A DNA stretch of 64,000 nt from Hemibagrus wyckioides (GCF_019097595.1 NC_080716.1:26049401-26113400), one strand, 5' to 3'; positions 34,575 to 46,680 are shown, numbered from the stretch's first letter. Numbers and translations: made by a program. The notes: a model not told the origin generated them from the letters alone.

Positions 34575-34607
34575 TTAGCTGCTGCTGTGCTGGCTCAGAG
34601 TGTGATT
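34575..34607 (-). CDS. znf521: ZNF521/ZNF423-family zinc-finger protein, last coding exon
   Basis: On the minus strand, 'ttctttttttcctgtcttgcag' ends at 34608. It is a strong polypyrimidine tract plus acceptor. The exon encodes NHTLSQHSSS and then TAA (34577-34575). It joins in phase 0 to the exon at 55288-55403 and supplies both zinc-binding histidines (H2 and H10 of the combined end) for the final C2H2 finger, whose cysteines are in that exon. The family is known for about 30 C2H2 fingers and for nuclear roles as co-factors of EBF and SMAD proteins. The short terminal exon matches what I recall for the family. ZNF423 ends very similarly; neighbouring hrh4 favours znf521. Confidence 0.88.
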   Translation of the reverse strand, partial: NHTLSQHSSS

Positions 34608-34849
34608 CTGCAAGACAGGAAAAAAAGAACAGATATTTAATTATTGCTCATTTAAGCTTTATGCTATGTTTCCTTTTACTTTCACAGAAATGAACTGTAT
34701 ATTTCTTTAATCATAACATGCTAGCACAGGAATATCAGGTTCTGTACAAAAACCTTTCCTCTTTGTAATCCATTCACCTGAATAAAGCTGCCTTATTATT
34801 TTTCTGTAAACAGGACAACAGGAATCAGGAACTGCGTGCACGTCATCCA

Positions 34850-35310
34850 ACCAGACTCGTTAATCGAAGGAACAATGCTGAATGAGAAAATGTGTCTGAC
34901 GGACATGTTTGGCGTTTCCATTATCTAAATCCAATTAGTTGAGAAAGGAGCTGAATTTGCATGGGGATCGATAGAGCTAGGCCCTGTGAGGCAGCAGGTA
35001 TGGTAGAAAGCACGGAAACATAGCAGGTGACGTGCTAGAGCTGTCAAACCCCCTCAAACGCCGACGTCTCAATCCGAACGCAAACGCCCAGGGATCGATG
35101 GCTGTGGCCATGACAACCAGCCAGGAGCTGTGTCTTTCTCATACAAGCAGAATGAGGTGAATAACATCATAATTTCTTGGGTTTTGTTTTCTGACAATGG
35201 CACTTTAACGCCAGCTGATGATCGCTGTTAATTAATACGTCCAATCCGACTCGAATCCTTGCATGCTTTCACTGAACCATGACGCTCAGCGGTGTCGGAA
35301 AACACTGTAT
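34850..35310. promoter_or_regulatory. Candidate conserved non-coding element in last znf521 intron
   Basis: Balanced, repeat-free sequence just upstream of the terminal exon, containing 'tccaattagttgag', 'gctgttaattaatacg' and a direct 'ggatcgat' pair (34975 and 35093). There is no protein-like frame. The call rests on texture only. Confidence 0.27.
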
Positions 35311-36199
35311 TAAATACGGACACTACGGTATTTAATCCAAACAGTGACTATAATATGGAGCCGAAATGGTCCAGAGTGAAAAACAGTGGGCTCTGAAAAT
35401 GAAAAATCGATGTGAAATGAACAATAAAGGCTGGGTCATTTGTTACCTCCAAATGATTAGGCTCTTACTGTTCATTTTTCATTGATTTTTCTTCCCTTCC
35501 AGTCTTCTCTTCTTTGGTATCAGATATTAATATGCACAACCGAAGCAAAATTTCAATTTGATTTGAAAAACAAAACAAAACAAAAAAAAAGACAAAACAA
35601 AAATACCTTTAGATTTATCAGCAGAGGTAACTGCATGCAAATTACAAGTGTTTTGTTTATCCTCCGATCTAGTTGGAATTATCGAGGCATGAAATCAAAT
35701 GGTTGGGGAAAATCAAAAGCGGCAAAACACAAGGAAACAATCTTCAGAGATAACACACCAACGCTGATTAAGTGTATACACAAAGACACACACACAAAAA
35801 AAAAATCCAGATACACCTGTGTGCACTAACAAAAGCACAGGCGCACAGAGAAGCGGTGGGCAGTGGCGGGGGAGCCATGCAACACGGAGGGAAGGGAAGT
35901 GTGGACCGGGGGGGCAGTGGAACTGGTGTCCCTGGTGGGCCGAATCCAGGTCATCTTTTGAAGTGACTGCTAATCCCTTTAATGCAAACTACATGCCCCA
36001 CTTGCTGTGCTCGCTCTAAACCGCGACCTTGGATGCCTCGAACTGGCACGGATTAAGTACACCTGTCACTAGGTTGCCTTATTAGTACCAAATAATATAC
36101 AGAAAGAAAACAACATTGAGGACTAAACATCAGTGCAAAATGTGACTTTGTTTCTTTCACGTAATAAGGCAGACATACAACATTGTTTCTGTTGGTTAA

Positions 36200-36990
36200 A
36201 ATTGTTAGAACACTGTTCTTCATCTAGTACAGGTGATGTGACAGTGAATACAAGAAACATTTTAAATATCAACATTTACCTCAGATACATTGTTTAATGA
36301 CCAAGAAAAGTCTTAATACGTTTACAAAGATGCATAACACACCCATTATTTAAGTGGTTAAACTTGTGAGAGTCTTGTTATGCAAATGAAGCTACAATTT
36401 AGCTAGCTAGCATACACCTAATATGTTGTTCATTCAGACATTTGAGGGAAGTTTTTACATTACTAAAATACTTCATACCTGTAAAAAAAAAATGACACAA
36501 AAAATTATAATATAATAATATGGTAACTTCTCAAGTGGTTAAACTTCAGAGCACAATGTTGCTAGATATAACTGAGAAACAACATGCTGAGGACGGGAGC
36601 TACAATTTTGCTAGCTGGCATACAGCCATTAGGTCTTTTATTCAGACAATTAAAGAGGCAAGTGACAATATAATGTAGAACATGAAGATTTTCCTCAGAT
36701 TTGTTGCTAAATTACAAAGGAAATGCTTCAAACTTATGAAATGAGACTGAAAGTGCACTTGCTTGCTCGCTAACTACTTGCTAATTACTCGAATACGTTC
36801 ACTATACATGAAGTTACATTTGCGAGAACACTGAATGTACCACACAGAAGAGCTACAAATTAGCTAGCTAGCATAAATCTGTTTTGTGTTTTATATGGAC
36901 AATTTAAAAACAATATAGGATGTTAATTTGCCTCAGATTTGTCGTTAAGATTGCTAATAAAGTACTTGTATAGCTTAAATTAGATTGTAA
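36200..36990. repeat. Diverged tandem repeat of ~210-240 bp with GCTAGC core
   Basis: Three to four copies. The block 'gagctacaa.tt.gctagctagcata' recurs at about 36391, 36597 and 36849, and 'cctcagatttgttg..aa' at about 36281, 36693 and 36931. Each copy also has 'cattcagacaatt' or a variant. Copies are 20-30 percent diverged by eye. Non-coding. Confidence 0.78.
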
Positions 36991-37639
36991 TTGCACTTAT
37001 ATTTGTAAAACACAGAGTACTAACTGAATATTCATGGTTTCTATTGGGTTATAATGAGATTTATATCTCCACAGTACATATGAAATCATTCTATTTTATT
37101 AAATTGGTGAATGGATAAGACAAATAAGGTGTACATGTATGTATAAATACAAGGTTTGAAAGTATTGCTGTGTCTATTCATGCAAAAAAAAACTGAAGGT
37201 TGGTGTAAGTAGAAATAAGTGGACTCTGGAATTAGATTGAAGTACATAAAACCTAATGTGGCTTTCACCTTCATGGTCTCTCCAGCTTCATGCTGCCAAG
37301 CACAATCCCGGTTTATTCACCTTCATCCCTAAATCCACCTCACACTTCCATTTTCCCCTGCTGATCTAAAAAAAAAAAAAAGCATCTACTCAGGACGCAA
37401 TGATGCCGGGACAGGCAGGGTAATAAGAAGTTTTGATGCCAGGGGCAGGGGCAAGGGGAAAAAAAAAGTCAGTGTGTGAACGAGGCTGTGTTCAAACTCT
37501 CACTTTCATTCCACTCTGAGTGACTGAGGCAGACATTTACCGACAGAGGCAGCGAGAAACCGAGGGGGGGAGGAAGAGGCTTTCTCCTGAGACCCCCCAC
37601 CACCACCCCCCACCCCAAACCTTATCCTCCTCCTTCACC

Positions 37640-37800
37640 TCCTCCCCTGGTGGAAAAAAGGAAGGAGCGGAGCTGCAGCTTCCTTAATGAATGCGGTCCA
37701 TTACCCATCAGCCCCGCTTGTCGGCAGCTCCCCAGCCTCAGCGGCCTGGGGCTTCAAATGGCAGGATATTGACACGCGGCACCGCAAAGTGACTGAGCGA
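37640..37800. promoter_or_regulatory. Candidate conserved non-coding element
   Basis: A GC-balanced island of about 160 bp ('gcagcttccttaatgaatgc', 'ggggcttcaaatggcaggat') between purine-rich and simple-repeat DNA. It resembles conserved intronic elements in texture. There is no direct evidence. Confidence 0.25.
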
Positions 37801-37861
37801 GTGTGTGCCGAGGTGTTTGTGGCGTGTGGGGGCGGTGGGGGGTTTGGGGGTTGAGGGAAAG

Positions 37862-37864
<3 letters not shown>

Positions 37865-37936
<72 letters not shown>
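37865..37936. repeat. (GT)n(GA)n compound microsatellite
   Basis: About 14 GT units pass directly into about 20 GA units with one AAAG break. Confidence 0.95.
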
Positions 37937-38175
37937 TCGAAAGGGGAGGGACAAAGAGAGAAGAAGAGTGTGTGTAGGTGTGTGAGTGTCTGCCTGCATT
38001 ATTGTGTACAGGCATTTGTTGCTGTGTGTGTGTGTGTGTGTATGAAGTGCATGCCAAGACCCCAAAGGGATGCGGCTCCTTGGATATAATGTAGGGCTCG
38101 CAACAGCTATTAAAGGGGAAAATAAAGCCTCATGGGGGAGCAGTGGTCTACCTCTTCCTTTAAACATGTGACGAG

Positions 38176-38177
<2 letters not shown>

Positions 38178-38221
<44 letters not shown>

Positions 38222-38236
38222 TCTCTCTCTCACTCT
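38178..38236. repeat. (CT)n microsatellite
   Basis: About 27 CT units with two ACTCT interruptions. It is complementary to the (GA)n run 250 bp upstream. Confidence 0.95.
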
Positions 38237-38239
38237 TCA

Positions 38240-38690
38240 GGCATTCTCAAGGACAGTGTTAAACGACTTCAGTGGCAGCCATGCAGGCTGGAGAGAAGGG
38301 GAAAAAAAAGAAAACAGAGGAAGAAAGACAAAAGGGAAAAGACAAAGCCTGCCTCTGCGTCTGAAGCTACCCAGTGTGTTTTGGCGAGATCGAACGACAG
38401 CACCGGTCTCGCTCCGAGCATCTCAATTATTATCTGTATTAAAAATCTAAATACCGGAGTGTGTGTTGCGCTCATTCCGTCAGCTGTTCTCATAATGAAT
38501 ATATGGCGAGTGTGTAAACATGGCGGATTCAATTCAGAAGAGCGTATTATTACACCCACTCTAAATTACTATCTACAGAGACACGGCACGGCCTAGAGAC
38601 AGAAACAAATCAATACCGCAGCGAGAAACCTAACACAATGAAAGCAGCGCGGTTCTTGCATATGCATTCGCATCTACACAATCTCTGATA
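38240..38690. promoter_or_regulatory. Candidate conserved non-coding element
   Basis: Mostly repeat-free, balanced DNA with 'ctcaattattatctgtatta' and 'cataatgaatatatggc'. Open frames on both strands here have no recognisable domain. The call rests on texture only. Confidence 0.25.
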
Positions 38691-38806
38691 ACTCACAATG
38701 CAGTTTCCAAAGGCAACTCATTTTATATTAAACAATAATCTCATATTTACATGTTATATTAAAAGACCCACAATTTCATATGTACTTACGTGGATTTGTT
38801 CCAAAG

Positions 38807-38841
<35 letters not shown>
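38807..38841. repeat. (GT)n microsatellite
   Basis: About 17 GT units. Confidence 0.95.
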
Positions 38842-38844
<3 letters not shown>

Positions 38845-38984
38845 TGTGAGCTTTTTACAGAAAGTGCTTTTTCAAAAACAAATTATGAAATCTGTGTCAC
38901 TGTGACCTTTTCAAAACAATCACACAATGACTGAATTCTGGCAGGATATAACATCTACAAACAAAACACTGCATTTCACTGTGT

Positions 38985-40280
38985 TCCTCTATCACTGTGT
39001 TCTTCATTACTGTGTTCTCTAACACTGTGTTCTCCATCACTGCGCTCTCTAATACTGCATTCTCCATCACTGCGGTCTCCATCACTGTGTTCTCCATCAC
39101 TGCGTTTTCCATCACTACGCTCTCCATCACTACGTTCTCTAATACTGCATTCTCCATTACTGCGTTCTCCATCACTGTTCTCTATCACTGCATTCTCCAT
39201 CACTACGCTCTCCATCACTACATTCTCTAATACTGCATTCTCCATTACTGCGTTCTCCATCACTGTTCTCTATCACTGCATTCTCCATCACTACGTTCTC
39301 CATCACTGCATTCTCTAATACTGCGTTCTCGCTCACTGCATTCTCCATCACTGCGTTCTCCATCACTGCATTCTCTAATACTGCGTTCTCGCTCATTGCA
39401 TTCTCCATCACTGCGTTCTCCATCACTGCATTCTCTAATACTGCGTTCTCGCTCATTGCATTCTCCATCACTGCGTTCTCCATCACTGCATTCTCTAATA
39501 CTGCGTTCTCGCTCATTGCATTCTCCATCACTGCGTTCTCCATCACTGCATTCTCTAATACTGCGTTCTCGCTCATTGCATTCTCCATCACTGCGTTCTC
39601 CATCACTGCATTCTCTAATACTGCGTTCTCGCTCATTGCATTCTCCATCACTGCGTTCTCCATCACTGCATTCTCTAATACTGCGTTCTCGCTCACTGCA
39701 TTCTCCATCACTGCGTTCTCCATCACTGCATTCTCTAATACTGCGTTCTCCATCACTGCATTCTCCATCACTGCGTTCTCCATCACTGCATTCTCTAATA
39801 CTGCGTTCTCGCTCACTGCATTCTCCATCACTGCGTTCTCCATCACTGCATTCTCTAATACTGCGTTCTCTAATACTGCGTTCTCGCTCACTGCGTTCTC
39901 TATCGCTGCGTTATTCATCACTGCATTCTCTAATACTGCGTTCTCCATCACTGCATTCTCCATCACTGTGTTCTCCATCACTGCGTTCTCCATCACTGTG
40001 TTCTCTATCGCTGCGTTCTCTAACACATTCTCCCTCAATGTGTTCTTTAACACTATGTTCTTCTTCATCACGTTATCCCTCACCATGTTCTTCTTCACCC
40101 TGTTCGTCTTGACCATGTTCTTCCTCACCATGTTCTTATGTTCCCTCTTACCACATTCACCCACACCATGTTCTCCTTCACCAAGTTTTCCCTCCTTGTT
40201 GTGTTCTCCCTCACCATGGTCTTCTCCACCATGTTCTCCCTCACCACAATCTCCTTCACCATGTTCTCCATCACTGTTAT
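38985..40280. repeat. Nested minisatellite: 15-bp unit, 60-bp higher-order repeat
   Basis: The basic unit is 15 bp (TTCTCCATCACTGCG and variants). Between about 39290 and 39860 four variants alternate in fixed order (TTCTCCATCACTGCG, TTCTCCATCACTGCA, TTCTCTAATACTGCG, TTCTCGCTCATTGCA) as a 60-bp higher-order repeat. At least five successive copies are identical. Both flanks (38985-39290 and 39890-40280) are older, irregular 15-mers, the right one drifting to TTCTCCCTCACCATG. Because 15 is a multiple of 3, stop-free frames run right across: 330 codons of a MENAV-type pentapeptide on the minus strand and 238 codons on the plus strand. These are by-products of the repeat. Confidence 0.97.
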
Positions 40281-40687
40281 GATTTGGAGATGATTTCTGG
40301 GTTTCAGTGTCTTCTCCAACGATACAGGTTCTCTAAAGCTCATTTCCTGTTCTTCCCTCATCCCCTTCTCAAATTATTATTTTTAAAAAACTCCAGCAGT
40401 CAAATCTTCACAAATGCTCCAATACTTTACTCATCCTTCTCTTTTCCTCCAGTCTTTCTCAGTCACTGATTTCCTTTCACACCATTACATCATTTTATTT
40501 CAGTTTGTTGATGTGTTTTGTGTTTGGGGGTCATGGCTGGAGGTTTGGGTCGAGATAAAAAAACAAAACAAAACAAGCAAACTATGTTACAGTCAATCAG
40601 CACTTCAGTTAGTGTCCATGCAAACAGGTGCAATTTTTCTGAAGTGTTTTATGACTCAGCTGAGGGATGAGAGAGAAAGAGACACAC

Positions 40688-40724
<37 letters not shown>

Positions 40725-42570
40725 AAGAGTACATGGCTGGGAAGCTGCTGTTGATTTATTAAGAGATCGTTAGTTTTGGCGGCTCCCATTTCTCTGGTGC
40801 TTATCGATACGGTTGGGCGATGGATCGGCCGGCTGGGTTTATAGGACACGGCGAGAGGTGGATGTTTTGCTTCTTAGCCACCTGGGAGAGGCCTAAAATG
40901 AGCTCCAGGCTATCTTTAAGGTTTTTGTTCTTCAAAAACTGTTGAGAACTGTTCTAACACAGAGTAAAATTCACAGAACTTCACAACTAATCTGACGTTA
41001 ATATAGTTTTAAAAAATCACCTTGGCATAGACAATAGCGATCTTATCTAAAAATTAGCCTCGCTAATCAACATGACACTGTGTTCACTAACGGTTCCTTG
41101 TGCTTTTCTGGTTTCCCGTATGGTAATCGGACAAACTGTGGGTTTTTTTCTTGGTCAAATTATCTTCAAGAGAGAGTAACAAGAGTCTGGTGAGAGAATG
41201 GTGAGTTATAGCGTCTATAAGAGTGGGACAACAGAGGAACCAACTTATTTCGAGAAATGTCCCACAACATTAAAAGTAGCTATAAACACTACTATATACT
41301 AAACATTATTCTTTAATTGCTAAAAAAATGGTAATTGTCAAATTTCTGAGGTATGCTTTAAGAGGAATTAAATACTTCAGGACATGCAGCTATGGATAAT
41401 AATCAATAGCTAAGAAATAAATCAATGATAAATAGCAATAAATAGAAATAATACTGTATCTAATTTCATTTAACTCCATTTCTGATTATTTATTGCTGAT
41501 TATTTTCCCATATCAGCATACCCTGAAGTGTTTATTTCCTTACTTAATGGACCTAACTCTTTTGTAATCTACTCTATAATAATTCTGAATTTTAAGCTCT
41601 GCAGACCGATGGTTAAATCCATCACATACTGGAGAGACAGGACAATGTTTGATGCAAAATATAAACATATACGTTAAGATGTTTCCCTGATCAACCCTCC
41701 AAACCACATTCACCAGTGCTCTCTCGTCCAGCTCCACTCTGCAGTAAGTTCAGGGCTAAAGCAGTCATTCTGATCCATGTGCAGTTCCCCTTAAGGCTTT
41801 TAGAGGGCTTTCTTGTGTAGTCTGAGCCTCAGGAATGGCCAGAGAGAAAGGCCTCTTAGCACACTGCCTCATGGGGCTCTGAGAAAAGGAAACGGAGGCA
41901 GGAGGCGACGGCTGAGAGATCGGGAAGAACAGCACTCGGACAAAGAGACTGGCGTACAGAACACAGCTCACCTTTCAGAGCGCTTGTGTTAGCTACAGGC
42001 AAAGTAAAACCGCTAGCACAAGGACCATGCGTATACTAAAGTAGCACATCTAAAAATCCCAAAGAGAGTGCCACACCGCTAGCCCACAGTCTTTGTTTTT
42101 CCGGATTTTTCTGATGTTAAATATAATATGAGCTGGACTAAAATCCATGAACATGACATCGCCCACAATTTCCTATTGTCAGGGAGTCCCGGGAGGACTT
42201 TCACTTGTCTGTGCACAAGTTTGGAGCCTCAGTGCCATCTGTAAGAGAGCTGGAGTTAAAGTAACTCTCAAACTTACTCCGGCTCAGTACTTTTAATTAA
42301 GACGTGATGATGCCAGACTTAAACCGATGGCAAGCAGACGACGTCTCAGCAACTGTCCAGAAGGGAACCGCTTTTATCAGGACCAAACCGATATAAAAAT
42401 AGAGAGATGTATAACATGGTATGTGGTCATGTGTCTTATAATGAAAGAGTCAAGGCTTTTGTTTTTTAAGAAAAAGTAAAATATACATTTTCTGAGGTAT
42501 ATTTGGTTTGACTCTTATAATTATTTTAGCATATATTATTTATTTATTTCATAATTAGTAGCAGGTTTTT
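40281..42570. other. Intronic DNA
   Basis: Contains a GA-rich run (about 40668-40728). No exon is supported. The part around 41750-42420 is relatively balanced, with no recognised motif. Confidence 0.4.
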
Positions 42571-42574
42571 TTTA

Positions 42575-42659
<85 letters not shown>
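42575..42659. repeat. (ATCT)n microsatellite
   Basis: About 21 perfect ATCT units, the complement of the GATA arrays at 19.7-20.1 kb. Confidence 0.97.
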
Positions 42660-42709
42660 ATGAATTATTTATTATTTTCTGACCTTCTCTGTTTGATTAC
42701 ATGCATCAG

Positions 42710-42850
42710 TTTCAGGATACACATTCACACTTGGGGGTGATTTAGAATTAGAAACCTATCACACTGCATGTTTCTGAGAGCTGGGAGGAAACCGGAGAAC
42801 CCAGAGGAAACCTACAGGAAATGCAGCAAGAGCATGCTGATAGACTTAAA
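42710..42850. repeat. Fragment of high-copy teleost repeat
   Basis: The sequence 'gatttagaattagaaacc...ctgcatgtttctgagagctgggaggaaac' is a decayed piece of the repeat seen at 13648-14000 and 56085-56370. Confidence 0.5.
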
Positions 42851-43944
42851 ATTACAGAACTGAAACAAATCCCATGATCATCAATCAGTATGTTGACAGA
42901 AATGTATTTTTTTTTTTACTTCATGGTAGACTGAGCTTATGATCAGAGTTGCATTACTCAGTTCTAAGCTAAAGCTCGGTGTTCGAAGACTCTTTGCTTG
43001 ATTAAAAAATAATAAAAAAAGAACAATAATAATTTAAGAACGGATAAATATTTATCTGATAGGTTGAATATTTCAGGGCATTTTTTTAACCAGTGAGCAC
43101 GAGTAACAGTTTCAGTGTCTGAGCTTCCACTGTGTTAATCAGCTGAACTAAACAGATCTCTTCTCCACTCTGGACACAGTCCAGTTTTTTTCCAATGCCT
43201 GGCTTTGGTTCCAATAAAAGCAGAAATATATGAATAAATCTATATCAACAACTCGAAGTGGGCACTCTCTATAATAATAAACACATCTCAGGCCAAATGC
43301 GGATTTGACCTCGTCCTCTGACCGTGGCCGGCTCAATCTCCTTGGAAACCAATTATCTTGTGAATTTAATGCGTGAGAGAGAGAGAGTTTTCGGGTGAGA
43401 GAAAGTCCGAACCAGGCGCTGTCTTTACTTTTATCCAAACACTATTTTGTTAGACTTATTTGCTGAAAGCAGTACAAATGAAGGCAGTGTAAGTCATTAG
43501 AACGTGAGAAGAATTAATTGTGTGTTTAGAGGCATACTACACGCAAGAATTAAATTAGAATAATTGAAATAAATCAAGCAAATTGTGTATGAACACGACT
43601 AGGAATAAGAACATAACTGAAAATGTGATCATGTTAAATTCTGTTATTAGTTAATATCATTACGAGTTTCTTTCTTTTCCTTATTTTTTTTTAAACCCAT
43701 ATCACACCTCAGATGAATGTATTCCATATATCATATTAAATACTATATGAAGTAGAGACTGTATGTAATATAATATAATATAATATAATGCTGCACAGCT
43801 TTGGCTAATAAAGCAGATTAACAAATTAAGAAGGTAAATTAAAGTTAGCGCGCAGTATGGTCGCTTGCTATAGCTTACAGTTAAACATTAAATCAACATA
43901 AAATAGTGAAGAACACGTTCGAAAATAGGGTACATTATACATCA

Positions 43945-43985
43945 AGCGACGCTAGCTAGCATATGTTTAGCTAGCTAGCATGACT
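43945..43985. repeat. Paired GCTAGCTAGCAT motifs
   Basis: GCTAGCTAGCAT occurs twice within 40 bp, the same motif found in the tandem repeats at 36.4-36.9 kb. Confidence 0.7.
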
Positions 43986-44559
43986 ATGCACTTTTTACAT
44001 GGTTGGTTTTGCTAACCATGTTGAGAACGTGTAACATTACATTTGGAATTATATCGAAATTATTGTGGGCTATTTTATTTTATTTTTTTATTTCATGTGT
44101 AAATGTTTTCTGTCTTGGTGAGAACAAAATGTCTCTGCAAGGATTGGAATATCTGTGAGGTTTGAACTCCTGGGGACATTTAGCTGATCTGGACAATGAA
44201 TAATACTTATGTTTTAATAAAATAAATATAAATGTAACATAAAATAAAAACCAAAATATTTTCTTTTGGTTAGCATTAATGATCTGCATGAATATTTATA
44301 TAAATCACACGAAAAAAAATTATTCGGGTCTGGGTTTTATATACAATTCAAACTAACAAGTACTAAAAATGAAGAATTTTTTTCTGTAATTCAACGCTGT
44401 TGCTGGTTTTGGGACTATATATTTTTCTTTATCGTGTTATTTTTTTGTTCCGAAGTTCCTGTTGGATCGTAAACATCCTCCACACTGGATCTATCCTTAC
44501 ACCCGACTTCGAAGGACCGTCTCCTTTTCACTTAATGTCTCCCTCGTGCTTCTGTGAAC

Positions 44560-44850
44560 AGTTTAGCGTATGATCCTATAGAGGGAGCTACTGTATACGC
44601 ACGGCGAAGCGCTGAAACGTCTGTGCGACGACACCGGGAGAGGTTTGAAGTATGACTGCAGCGGCAAACAGCCATCGTTTAACAGCTTTGTTGCTCCAAA
44701 TGACACTCATTACCCTGTCGAAGGAGTGCAAGCAAACGCTCCAGCAAACTCGCAGTGCAGCCGTCCCGCTGTTTGACAGAGGAAGCAAAACAACTGCACA
44801 ACTGCTGTGTTATTATGGGGCCTCATTAAGGGAGAAAGATAGGGGAGGTA
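44560..44850. promoter_or_regulatory. Candidate conserved non-coding element
   Basis: A balanced-composition island of about 290 bp immediately before a (GA)n run. Open frames on both strands show no domain. The call rests on texture only. Confidence 0.22.
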
Positions 44851-44851
44851 T

Positions 44852-44857
<6 letters not shown>

Positions 44858-44895
<38 letters not shown>

Positions 44896-44897
44896 CA
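44858..44897. repeat. (GA)n microsatellite
   Basis: About 15 GA units, then AAAGAGAGA. Confidence 0.93.
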
Positions 44898-45615
44898 AGC
44901 AGGAAAGATCAGGACTAAGACGCTATCGCAGAGAAACATCGAGGCGACATAAAGTTCTCATATAACTGGCTTAATCAGGATCTGACGCATGTTAAAGAAA
45001 GAAATAATAAAACCCCACACATAATCAAAGAATACGCAACCACAAGGGACACAAAAGAGCCGGAGCCTTGGCCTGGCGATCAAAAAACTCAGCACGCAAT
45101 CATGAAAATGGCTCATGCACGAATGATCCGGACTCATCGGGATATAATACCAATGAGATTAAGAAAGGAAAAGGAATTGTAATTGAATTTACCAAAGCTA
45201 TTTTAAAAGACTTTAAAGCACTTTTTATAAAAGAAGGAGGCAGGAAACCACGGAAAGTTCAGCGCTGACATCGAAAAAGTGCTTTTTTTTAGTTTTTTTT
45301 TTTTTTTTTTTAGAAATGAGAGTGTAACTGCTGGAGGAGGGCAAAAACCCAGAGACAGGCTGCATAAAGGAGACACATGGAGGAAGAATCGGGATATTAT
45401 CACACCCCGAGGTGAGACGAGAGAGAAATCGCTACATAGAGATGACTCGCTTTTTCTGTAAAATATCAGACATGATTAAAACTCGGATTAAAAGCTTTTT
45501 TGCGGTTGTTGAAAAAAAAACAAGTGACTAATGATATCACTGGATTTATGAGAGAAAAATAAAAGAGAGGACTTTTGAAGAGAAATCCTAAGGTGATCTG
45601 AAGGCACATGTCTTT

Positions 45616-45656
45616 CACCCACACACATACACTCACTCACTCACTCACATATATAT

Positions 45657-45745
<89 letters not shown>
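45616..45745. repeat. (CA)n-(TA)n-(GT)n self-complementary tract
   Basis: Runs of CA/ACTC pass into about 25 TA units and then about 17 GT units. Because CA and GT are complementary and TA is palindromic, the inner part is one large imperfect inverted repeat. Confidence 0.95.
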
Positions 45746-45746
<1 letters not shown>

Positions 45747-45764
45747 AAACCCTAAAAAAATGAA

Positions 45765-45945
45765 GGCTAGGACTTAAGAGCCCAATTAAATGCTTTCTTT
45801 AGGGAGTGATGGTGGGAGGGAGGGTGGTCTTCCCGGGCCGTGAGCCCTGGGCTACATCCTCTAATTAGACAGAGGCAGGGAGGATCTCTGCCTGTCACTG
45901 GAAGGGGAGATGAAGTCCGCAGGGCTCCGAAACACACTCGCGTCC
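45765..45945. promoter_or_regulatory. Candidate conserved non-coding element
   Basis: GC-balanced island (contains 'cccaattaaatgctttcttt' and 'tcctctaattagacagaggc') directly after the simple-repeat tract, with no recognisable protein frame. Confidence 0.27.
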
Positions 45946-46544
45946 CGCCACAACACAACACACTCCTGCTGTAAAAGAATGTGCATTAGCTACTTTACTG
46001 CAACATTATATCAAAAAATGTCTGCTGAGAAGTTTCCAACACCACTAATGAAGAGAATCTCGAAACTAAAGCTGGGTTCACAGTAGAAGGAGGATTTTTG
46101 GCCTGATTTTTTTTGCTGACAGAAAAATCGAACATCGTGAACGACTTTTTTTGGTCAGGAGATAAACACTGTGCTTTCTGTTTGTTGGTTTGTTTGACTG
46201 TTTTTGTTTTTTTGTTACACGCTCACTGGCGACCAAAGATGATCAGAAACGTCACAGCTGCTACAACCACCAATCCACCAATAGGACGACGGCAAAAGAT
46301 TACGCAAACCTCAAGAAATAAGGTAACAACAAATGGAAACAACATGATAATGAACAAAAAATATATTCATTACCTAAACCTGACTCTGAAGAACATTTGT
46401 ATTTATGCGAGCATTTATCCTAAATGAGAATATAGCTGTTTTCTTTAATCGAAGATCAGTGGATCGATGGATCAGTTAGAGGATCTTCATCATAAAGTCT
46501 GATATGGAGAACGTTATCTTGAGTCTAATAATGCCATATTACAT

Positions 46545-46680
46545 TCCATTTACATTTAAATTCATGCCATTTGGTAGACATCTTTATCCAGCGTGACTTA
46601 TATTCATCTCATTTTTATACAGCTGAGCAGTTAAAGGTTAAAGGCTGTGTTCAAGGGCCAAACAGTGGCATCTTGGCAAC
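46545..46680 (-). repeat. Fish SINE, 3' part
   Basis: On the minus strand: 'aagatgccactgtttggccc', then 'cctttaacctttaactgctc', then 'ataagtcacgctggataaag' and 'tctaccaaatggcatgaat'. The tRNA-like head is missing. It is the same family as the copy at 54440-54620. Confidence 0.7.

Noticed and set aside
39172..40164. 330-codon minus-strand open frame with MENAV-type pentapeptides (and a 238-codon plus-strand frame)
   Set aside because: Both follow from a 15-bp tandem unit whose length is a multiple of three. There is no splice or start context and no domain, and the frame is equally open on the other strand.
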